A stretch of DNA of 5,962 nucleotides from SG8-41 sp035620515 (GTDB taxonomy: Bacteria > Pseudomonadota > Gammaproteobacteria > Burkholderiales > SG8-41). The notes beneath the pieces were generated by a model. That model searched no databases and had not been told where the DNA came from. It saw only the letters and a program-made list of their open reading frames with translations. The stretch is from assembly GCA_035620515.1 (NCBI GenBank), contig DASPGR010000234.1:1-5962 (forward strand), given 5' to 3'. Position 1 is the stretch's first letter. Each line of letters opens with the position of its first letter. Positions 1-4,856 of the stretch are shown piece by piece. Both the position numbers and the translations under genes were made by a program.

Positions 1-1
1 C

Positions 2-907
2 CTGGAGGACGTCGTCGCGCGTCTCAATCGCTTCAAGCGGGCGGACGAGAAGCCCTTCGAGGCCGTCGCCTCCGTGTCCGAGTTCAACCAGAGGGCCTAC
101 GAGCTTTTCGGGCAGCCCATGGTGCAGGCGCTCTCCAACGATTACGCGGCCAAGCTCGCTCGCGAGCTGCACCCGCTGCGTGCCTCGCGCTGGGCGATTT
201 CCGATCTCAACCCGTGGCTGCAGTGGCTCGGGCCGGCTGCCGAGTGGGTGAAATCGCAGAGAAAGCCCGTTGCCGCCGATCAGCCCTTCCGGGCATTCGA
301 GCGGGTCGGCTCCGAGCTGATGAGCGCCTCGCTCGACTACTACCGGGATATGCGCGACGCGGCGAGCGAGGCCGCCTTCTTCCTGGTCTACGGCAATTTG
401 TTCTCGTTCTATCTCGCGGAGAAGCGCGAGGCCGAGGAACGCGCGCTGACGGCAGCCCCCGATCCGCGCGAGCTGCCGGTGGTGAAGGAGGCGCTCGCGG
501 AGATTGGCCAGGGGGGGTATGCCGAAGCGCTCACCCGCGTCGCACATCTTCTTCAGCGCAAGGGTGAGCCGCTCCCGCTCGCCCGGCTCGAGTTGAAGCG
601 TGAGCTGGAGCAGGACTACCACGATCTGCTGCCCCGAATCGAGCGCGACGAAGCGCGCCGCATCCGCGGCCGTCAGGAAATCATCGTGAAATATGAGCCA
701 GATCGCGCCGTCGAGACGCTCCCCGACCTGCTGGTCGAGCCGGCGGATCGTGAGCGCGTGCTGACATTTCTCGAGCGTCTGCTGGCCGACGAGCGTGTCC
801 AGGCTCAGCGGCCGACGCCGGAGCAGCTCGCGATGCTCGCGCGCATCCGGAAAGTGCTCGGGGTCGCCGGCGGCCCGCGTCTCGCGGCGGTTTCTCCAGG
901 AAGCTAA
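2..907 (+). CDS. DUF3141 domain protein (PHA synthase/hydrolase-related), C-terminal part
   Basis: The frame is open from base 2 to the TAA at 905-907, giving about 301 residues. The 5' end is cut by the window. A GTG at base 74 is not a credible start, because coding sequence with the same character continues upstream of it. I recognise the C-terminal part of the DUF3141 family, whose complete members are long proteins (roughly 600-800 residues) with a PhaC-like alpha/beta hydrolase region before this part; that region would lie outside the window. Visible are a helical segment with HPLRASRW and SDLNPWLQW, then YYRDMRDAASEAAFF and the YGNLFSFYLAEKREAE stretch, then an acidic/basic helical tail with IVKYEPDRAVETLPDLL. 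The tail resembles TerB-like helical domains, a weak resemblance judged by eye. No signal peptide or clear membrane segment is visible in this part. The biochemical function of DUF3141 is not established. It sits 10 bases before the acyltransferase gene, so an operon is likely. The family call is fairly sure; any activity is not. Confidence 0.8.
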   Translation: MEDVVARLNRFKRADEKPFEAVASVSEFNQRAYELFGQPMVQALSNDYAAKLARELHPLRASRWAISDLNPWLQWLGPAAEWVKSQRKPVAADQPFRAFERVGSELMSASLDYYRDMRDAASEAAFFLVYGNLFSFYLAEKREAEERALTAAPDPRELPVVKEALAEIGQGGYAEALTRVAHLLQRKGEPLPLARLELKRELEQDYHDLLPRIERDEARRIRGRQEIIVKYEPDRAVETLPDLLVEPADRERVLTFLERLLADERVQAQRPTPEQLAMLARIRKVLGVAGGPRLAAVSPGS

Positions 908-911
908 GGGG
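906..911 (+). promoter_or_regulatory. Ribosome binding site of the phosphotransacylase gene
   Basis: AAGGGG lies six bases before the ATG at 918 and overlaps the stop codon of the upstream DUF3141 gene (905-907). It supports the ATG at 918 as the start and suggests that the two genes are translationally linked. Confidence 0.6.
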
Positions 912-917
912 TAACAC

Positions 918-1898
918 ATGACTGCACTGCAAGCCGAGAAGGATCGCACCGCATCGCGGGTGCAGGACCACGAAAAGTACCGCGGGCTCATCGAGCGCTG
1001 CAAAACCTTGCAGCCGGTTCCGACCGCAGTCGCACACCCGTGCGACGAGTCCTCGCTGCGCGGTGCGCTGGACGCGGCAGAAGCGCGGCTCATCGTGCCA
1101 ATCCTGGTCGGACCCGAGAAACGGATCCGGAGCGTTGCCGCAGAACACGGGCTGGACCTCGCCCGCCATGAGATTGTGAATGCGGCCTTCAGTCAGGAGT
1201 CGGCGCAGAAGGCAGTGGAGCTGGTCCGCCAGGGGCGCGCCGAGGCGCTCATGAAGGGAAGCCTTCATACGGACGAGTTGATGGGCGCGGTCGTGCGGCG
1301 CGACACGGGGCTGCGAACGGCCCGGCGCATCAGTCATTGCTTCATCATGGACGTGCCGGCCTGCGCCGAGGCGATCGTGATCACCGATGCCGCGATCAAT
1401 ATCGCGCCGACGCTCGAAGAAAAGATGGACATCCTGCAGAATGCCATCGACATGGTTCACGATCTCACCGACCGGGAAGTGCGCGTGGCAATTTTGTCCG
1501 CCATGGAAACCGTCAATCCCAAGGTGCCTTCGACCGTGGAGGCCGCCGCGCTGTGCAAGATGGCCGATCGGCATCAGATCACGGGCGCGATCGTGGACGG
1601 GCCGCTGGCGCTCGACAACGCGATCAATCCCGAGGCGGCGCGCATCAAGAAGATCGATTCCCCGGTCGCCGGCCGCGCCAATGTGCTGCTGGTCCCCGAC
1701 CTCGAGGCGGGCAACATGCTGGCCAAGAGCTTGACCTTTCTTGCCGGCGCCGATGCGGCCGGAATCGTTCTGGGCGCGCGGGTGCCGATCATCCTCACCA
1801 GCCGGGCCGATTCGTTGATCACCCGGCTCGCCTCCTGTGCCGTGGCGGCGATCATGGCCAACGCACGCCGCGAGCACGCGCAACGCGCAATGGGTTGA
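918..1898 (+). CDS. Phosphate acetyl/butyryltransferase (Ptb-like phosphotransacylase)
   Basis: 326 residues, ATG start with a good ribosome binding site, TGA stop. The enzyme is expected to interconvert a short-chain acyl-CoA plus phosphate with acyl-phosphate plus CoA in the cytoplasm. Family signatures in order: ALMKGSLHTDELM (110-122), DAAINIAPTLEEK (157-169), AILSAMETVNPKVPS (191-205), DGPLALDNA (227-235), VPDLEAGNMLAKSLTFLAG (259-277) and the Ser-Arg motif LTSRADS (293-299) near the C-terminus. LTSRADS resembles phosphotransbutyrylase-type proteins more than the NDLSRG of classical Pta. The whole sequence matches the transferase half of proteins annotated as bifunctional enoyl-CoA hydratase/phosphate acetyltransferase, but the N-terminal MaoC hydratase domain is absent: only about 40 residues precede the core. 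The kinase gene starts six bases after the stop, giving the usual transferase-kinase pair. Acyl chain specificity (acetyl, propionyl, butyryl or hydroxybutyryl) cannot be read from the sequence, so I give no pta or ptb symbol. Confidence 0.92.
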   Translation: MTALQAEKDRTASRVQDHEKYRGLIERCKTLQPVPTAVAHPCDESSLRGALDAAEARLIVPILVGPEKRIRSVAAEHGLDLARHEIVNAAFSQESAQKAVELVRQGRAEALMKGSLHTDELMGAVVRRDTGLRTARRISHCFIMDVPACAEAIVITDAAINIAPTLEEKMDILQNAIDMVHDLTDREVRVAILSAMETVNPKVPSTVEAAALCKMADRHQITGAIVDGPLALDNAINPEAARIKKIDSPVAGRANVLLVPDLEAGNMLAKSLTFLAGADAAGIVLGARVPIILTSRADSLITRLASCAVAAIMANARREHAQRAMG

Positions 1899-1904
1899 AC
1901 CGCG

Positions 1905-3089
1905 ATGGCGGATGCTGTCCTCGTCCTGAATGCAGGGTCCTCCAGCATCAAGTTCGCGGCATTCGAGGTCGGGGCAGCGGAACCGGCGCCGCTCGTCAAG
2001 GGCCAGGTCGAAGGCCTGCACACCTCGCCGCGCTTTATCGCTCGCGACGCCCGGGGCGATACCGTTTCCGAGAAACGCTGGGGTGCCGGCACCCGGCTCG
2101 CGCACGACCAGGCGCTCGAGCACCTCGTGCAATTCCTGCGCGGTTATCGCGGGACGCATGAGCTCGTGGCAGTCGGGCATCGCGTCACGCACGGCGGGGT
2201 CAAGTACACGGGACCGGTGCGGATCGACGCGACGGTGCTCGGCGAGCTCGACGAGCTGAGCCCGCTCTCGCCGCTGCATCAGCCGCATAACCTGACGCCC
2301 GTGCGGCTGCTGCAGAAACAGCGCCCGGATCTGCCCCAGATCGCCTGTTTTGATACGGCATTTCACACGACGGCGCCGGAGGTGGCGCAAATGTTTGCGC
2401 TGCCGCAGGAGCTGACGGACGCTGGCGTGCGCCGCTACGGCTTCCATGGTTTGTCCTACGAGTACATCGCGACGGTGCTGCCCCGGATCGATTCGCGCGC
2501 TGCCAGCGGCAAGACGGTCGTGTGCCATCTGGGAAACGGCTCGAGCATGTGCGCAATGGCAGGCGGCAGGAGCGTCGCTAGCACGATGGGCTTTACCGCC
2601 GTGGAGGGGCTGCCGATGGGAACGCGCTGCGGCGCGCTCGATCCCGGCGTCGTGTTGTTCCTCATCGAGCAGAAGGGGATGGAGGCCCGCGCCGTGCGCG
2701 AGCTGCTCTACAACAAGTCGGGCCTGCTCGGGGTGTCGGGAGTTTCAAGCGATATGCGTGCACTGTTGACGAGCGACGATCCGCGCGCGAAGCTCGCGAT
2801 CGACATCTATGTGTATCGCATCGGTCGCGAGCTCGGCTCGCTTGCGGCGGCGCTGGGTGGTGTTGACGCCATCGTATTTACCGCCGGCATCGGAGAGAAT
2901 GCAGCATTGGTCCGCGAACGGGTATGCCGGGACGCCGTCTGGCTCGGCGTCGAGAGCGACGTGGCCGCAAACGCCAAGGGCGGCCCGCGCATCAGCGCGG
3001 CGGGGTCAAGGACATCGGCGTGGGTGATTCCGACCAACGAAGAGCTGATGATCGCGCGGCATACGCTGCGGGTGTTGGGCGTGCGTTAG
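1905..3089 (+). CDS. ackA: Acetate/propionate-family kinase
   Basis: 394 residues, the normal length for acetate kinases, ATG start, TAG stop. It transfers phosphate between acyl-phosphate and ADP, making ATP and a short-chain acid, or the reverse. ASKHA-fold motifs: N-terminal phosphate loop VLNAGSSSIK (7-16, with Asn9, Ser12, Lys16), GHRVTHGG (91-98, Arg93), LHQPHN (124-129, His125), CFDTAFH (148-154, Asp150 as catalytic acid), YGFHGLSYEYI (178-188, His181), HLGNGSS (208-214), STMGFTAVEGLPMGTRCG (226-243, Arg241), FTAGIGENAALVRERV (325-340) and IPTNEE (375-380, metal-ligand Glu). All catalytic residues known from the Methanosarcina enzyme are present. Two acetate-pocket positions differ: Thr95 where that enzyme has Val93, and Ala232 where it has Pro232, so propionate or other acyl groups are possible substrates. 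The ribosome binding site is weak and the start is six bases after the transferase stop, which suggests translational coupling. Confidence 0.95.
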   Translation: MADAVLVLNAGSSSIKFAAFEVGAAEPAPLVKGQVEGLHTSPRFIARDARGDTVSEKRWGAGTRLAHDQALEHLVQFLRGYRGTHELVAVGHRVTHGGVKYTGPVRIDATVLGELDELSPLSPLHQPHNLTPVRLLQKQRPDLPQIACFDTAFHTTAPEVAQMFALPQELTDAGVRRYGFHGLSYEYIATVLPRIDSRAASGKTVVCHLGNGSSMCAMAGGRSVASTMGFTAVEGLPMGTRCGALDPGVVLFLIEQKGMEARAVRELLYNKSGLLGVSGVSSDMRALLTSDDPRAKLAIDIYVYRIGRELGSLAAALGGVDAIVFTAGIGENAALVRERVCRDAVWLGVESDVAANAKGGPRISAAGSRTSAWVIPTNEELMIARHTLRVLGVR

Positions 3090-3149
3090 CATCACGAAGT
3101 TGAGCCGTTGTGAGGGTCTGTAAGCGCGGCTGGCGCCAGGGTCAACGGG

Positions 3150-3157
3150 GGAGGTGA
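3150..3157 (+). promoter_or_regulatory. Perfect Shine-Dalgarno sequence that questions the GTG start of the next gene
   Basis: GGAGGTGA is a full complement to the usual 16S rRNA 3' end. It covers the GTG at 3154-3156, the only conventional start codon available to the dehydrogenase gene. Counting from the GGAGG core (3150-3154), ATT at 3160 follows after 5 bases and CTG at 3163 after 8, both normal spacings. The GTG itself has no spacing at all and cannot use this site. This is the best ribosome binding site in the window, in the 64-base gap after the kinase gene. Confidence 0.7.
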
Positions 3158-3942
3158 AGATTCTGAAAGGCAAAGTGGCGGTGGTGACGGGGTCGACCAG
3201 CGGAATCGGCCTGGGCATTGCGCGCGCGTTTGCGTCAGAGGGCGCGGATGTCCTGTTGAATGGCTTCGGTGATGCCGGAGAGATTGGGAAACTCCGGAAG
3301 GAACTCGTCGCGGCGCCCGGGGTGCGCGTGGCGTACAGCGGCGCCGACGTGTCGAAACCGGCGGAGGTGGAAGAGATGATCGCGACGGCAACAGCCGAGC
3401 TGGGCCGTGTCGACATACTGGTCAACAACGCGGGCATTCAGCATACCGCGTCCGTTCATGAGTTCCCGCCCGAGCGCTGGGAAGCGATCATTGCGATCAA
3501 TCTCTCGGCGGCGTTCTACGCTGCACGCGCTGTGCTGCCCCAGATGTACCAGCGCAACTGGGGGCGAATCATCAACATCGCATCGGCTCACGGCCTGGTC
3601 GCCTCGGTGCAGAAGGCGGGTTATGTGGCGGCAAAGCACGGTCTTGTGGGCCTCACCAAGGTCGTCGCACTCGAGACCTCGGCGACGGGCATCACCTGCA
3701 ACGCCATCTGCCCAGGCTGGGTGCTGACACCGCTCGTGCAGAAGCAGATCGATGACCTCGCGGCGCGCGAGAAGCTCTCGACCGAGGCTGCGAAGATGAA
3801 GCTGCTGGGGGAAAAGCAGCCATCGCGCGAGTTCGTGACGCCCGAACAGATCGCGGCGCTCGCGGTTTTCCTCTGTTCGGATGCTGCGGCGCAGATCCGG
3901 GGCGCTGCGCTTTCAATCGACGGCGGCTGGACGGCGCAGTAA
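3154..3942 (+). CDS. D-3-hydroxybutyrate dehydrogenase (short-chain dehydrogenase/reductase)
   Basis: 262 residues counted from GTG 3154, about 260 from the likely true start; TAA stop. It should oxidise (R)-3-hydroxybutyrate to acetoacetate with NAD+, linking PHB or ketone-body breakdown to acetoacetyl-CoA. Classical SDR features: cofactor loop TGSTSGIG (12-19), NNAG (91-94), Asn116, Ser144, Tyr157 and Lys161. The carboxylate-binding residues described for the Pseudomonas fragi enzyme (Gln94, His144, Lys152, Gln196, from memory) all have equivalents here: Gln96 in AGIQH, His146 in SAHG, Lys154 and Gln198. The end IDGGWTAQ is typical of the family. The constant offset of two residues implies initiation at ATT 3160, giving M-LKGKVAVVTG, the usual family beginning. 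An in-frame TAA at 3121 closes the frame upstream and no ATG lies before the cofactor motif. I keep GTG 3154 as the outer conventional limit, though ATT 3160 or CTG 3163 is more likely. The family has been named bdhA, hbdH or bdh1, so no symbol is given. Confidence 0.93.
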   Translation: MKILKGKVAVVTGSTSGIGLGIARAFASEGADVLLNGFGDAGEIGKLRKELVAAPGVRVAYSGADVSKPAEVEEMIATATAELGRVDILVNNAGIQHTASVHEFPPERWEAIIAINLSAAFYAARAVLPQMYQRNWGRIINIASAHGLVASVQKAGYVAAKHGLVGLTKVVALETSATGITCNAICPGWVLTPLVQKQIDDLAAREKLSTEAAKMKLLGEKQPSREFVTPEQIAALAVFLCSDAAAQIRGAALSIDGGWTAQ

Positions 3943-3976
3943 CAAGAACTGTGAGTGGTGAGCGGATCGAACCATC

Positions 3977-3982
3977 AGGAGA
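3977..3982 (+). promoter_or_regulatory. Ribosome binding site of the enoyl reductase gene
   Basis: AGGAGA lies nine bases before GTG 3992. An ATG at 3985 is closer but out of frame; it reads only about two dozen codons to a stop, and its spacing is too short. The site therefore supports the GTG start. Confidence 0.6.
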
Positions 3983-3991
3983 CGATGAATC

Positions 3992-4774
3992 GTGACAGTC
4001 GAAGTTCCCAGGCCTGTTCTGAAGGGGCGCAAGGCGCTCGTCGTCGGGATCGCCAATGAACACTCCATTGCCTATGGCTGCGCGAAGGCCTTTCGGGAGG
4101 TCGAAGCCGACGTCGCGATCACGTATCTCAACGAGAAATCCAAGCGTTTCGTCGAGCCCGTCGCAAGAGAGCTGGGCGCGTCGATTTTCATGCCGCTCGA
4201 CGTGTCGCAGCCGGGAGAGGTCGAGGCCGTATTCGAGCGCATCGCCAAGGAGTGGGGCCGGCTCGACATCCTCGTGCACTCGATCGCGTGGGCGCCAAAG
4301 GATGACCTGCAGGGCGGCCTCCTCACTTGCAGCGCCGAGGGATTCGGCAAGGCGATCGACATTTCGTGCCACTCGTTCATCCGCATGGCAAGGCTCGCGG
4401 CACCGCTGATGACAGAGGGCGGCACGATGTTCGCGATGAGCTATCACGGCGCGCAGAAGGTGGTCGCGAACTACAACGTAATGGGGCCAGTCAAGGCGGC
4501 GCTGGAGGCGGCCTGCCGATATCTCGCCTACGAGCTGGGCACGAAGGGGATCAGGGTGCACGCCATCTCGCCGGGCCCGCTCAAGACGCGCGCAGCGTCG
4601 GGGCTCAAGGATTTCGACCTTCTCCTCAATGAAGCGGTCCAGCGCGCGCCGATCGGCGAGCTGGTGGACATCATGGATGTCGGTTTTGCCTGCGCCTATC
4701 TTGCGACGCCCTTCGCGCGGCGCATCACGGGCTCGACGGTCTACGTCGACGGCGGCGTAAACATCATGGCGTGA
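3992..4774 (+). CDS. fabI: Enoyl-[acyl-carrier-protein] reductase, FabI type
   Basis: 260 residues, GTG start, TGA stop, the normal FabI length. FabI reduces trans-2-enoyl-ACP to acyl-ACP with NAD(P)H, the last step of the fatty acid elongation cycle, in the cytoplasm. Evidence: the divergent cofactor loop VVGIANEHSIAYGCAK (17-32) that separates FabI from ordinary SDRs, LDVSQPGEV (69-77), LDILVHSIAWAP (91-102), the catalytic set Tyr151, Tyr161 and Lys168 in SYHGAQ and YNVMGPVK (matching E. coli Tyr146, Tyr156, Lys163), SPGPLKTRAASGL (193-205) before the substrate loop, and the C-terminal VYVDGGVNIMA. The position equivalent to E. coli Gly93, known from triclosan and diazaborine studies, is Ala99; Ala also occurs in other natural FabI proteins, so this does not show resistance. 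It begins 49 bases after the hydroxybutyrate dehydrogenase, and the two are different SDR branches. The neighbours are acyl-phosphate and hydroxybutyrate enzymes rather than fatty acid synthesis genes, so a role as a second, specialised enoyl reductase is possible. Confidence 0.93.
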   Translation: MTVEVPRPVLKGRKALVVGIANEHSIAYGCAKAFREVEADVAITYLNEKSKRFVEPVARELGASIFMPLDVSQPGEVEAVFERIAKEWGRLDILVHSIAWAPKDDLQGGLLTCSAEGFGKAIDISCHSFIRMARLAAPLMTEGGTMFAMSYHGAQKVVANYNVMGPVKAALEAACRYLAYELGTKGIRVHAISPGPLKTRAASGLKDFDLLLNEAVQRAPIGELVDIMDVGFACAYLATPFARRITGSTVYVDGGVNIMA

Positions 4775-4782
4775 CGGGGTCC

Positions 4783-4854
4783 GTGAAACGTGAAACGTAA
4801 ATCGCGAATCGAAGCTCTCAGCCCGCGTTTCGCGATTTGCGTTTCACGTTTCAC
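4783..4854. repeat. Long imperfect inverted repeat (hairpin) between convergent genes
   Basis: Arms 4783-4808 and 4829-4854 pair over 26 positions. The only non-Watson-Crick position is T4798 with G4839, a wobble in the + strand RNA but an A/C mismatch in the - strand RNA. After one T/T mismatch, two more C-G pairs (4810-4811 with 4826-4827) shorten the loop to 14 bases. The outer half of each arm is a near-tandem repeat of GTGAAAC (GTGAAACGTGAAACG); the inner half contains TCGCGA. It starts 8 bases after the enoyl reductase stop and ends 2 bases from the stop of the - strand gene, nearly filling the gap. It is well placed to end or protect transcripts from both sides. Neither side has a T-tract, so it is not a textbook intrinsic terminator; it could instead be an RNA-stabilising hairpin or a copy of a dispersed intergenic repeat. 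Confidence 0.85.
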
Positions 4855-4856
4855 AA

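Noticed and set aside
74..76. GTG as the start of the first gene.
   Set aside because: The frame stays open to base 2 with DUF3141-like sequence (EDVVARLNRFKRADEKPFEAV) before it, so the gene is cut by the window.
511..517. Run of seven G in the DUF3141 gene as a possible slippage or phase-variation site.
   Set aside because: The frame reads normally through it with family-like sequence on both sides; seven G in a GC-rich gene is not enough to claim a switch.
681..2528. Very long - strand open frame (615 codons) opposite the transferase and kinase genes.
   Set aside because: It is antisense to two unmistakable enzyme genes, its translation is Arg/His/Gly-rich with no recognisable motif, and such shadow frames are common opposite GC-rich genes.
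3130..3139. Perfect 10-base palindrome CTGGCGCCAG in the gap before the dehydrogenase gene, possible operator or hairpin.
   Set aside because: Short, built of common GC-rich words, and with no promoter elements I could place beside it; TTGAGC at 3100-3105 has no matching -10 box at a suitable distance.
3985..3987. ATG just before the enoyl reductase as its start.
   Set aside because: It is out of frame with FabI, runs into a stop after about two dozen codons and is only 2 bases from the ribosome binding site.
3692..4561. 289-codon - strand open frame across the dehydrogenase and enoyl reductase genes.
   Set aside because: Antisense shadow of two clear SDR genes; composition is unlike a real protein and it spans their junction.
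3154..4774. Recent tandem duplication of the two neighbouring SDR genes.
   Set aside because: They have different cofactor loops (TGSTSGIG against GIANEHSIA) and different catalytic spacing, so they belong to separate old branches of the superfamily.
4775..4856. Classical intrinsic terminator after the enoyl reductase.
   Set aside because: The hairpin is real, but no T-tract follows it on either strand, so I recorded it as an inverted repeat with a possible termination role.
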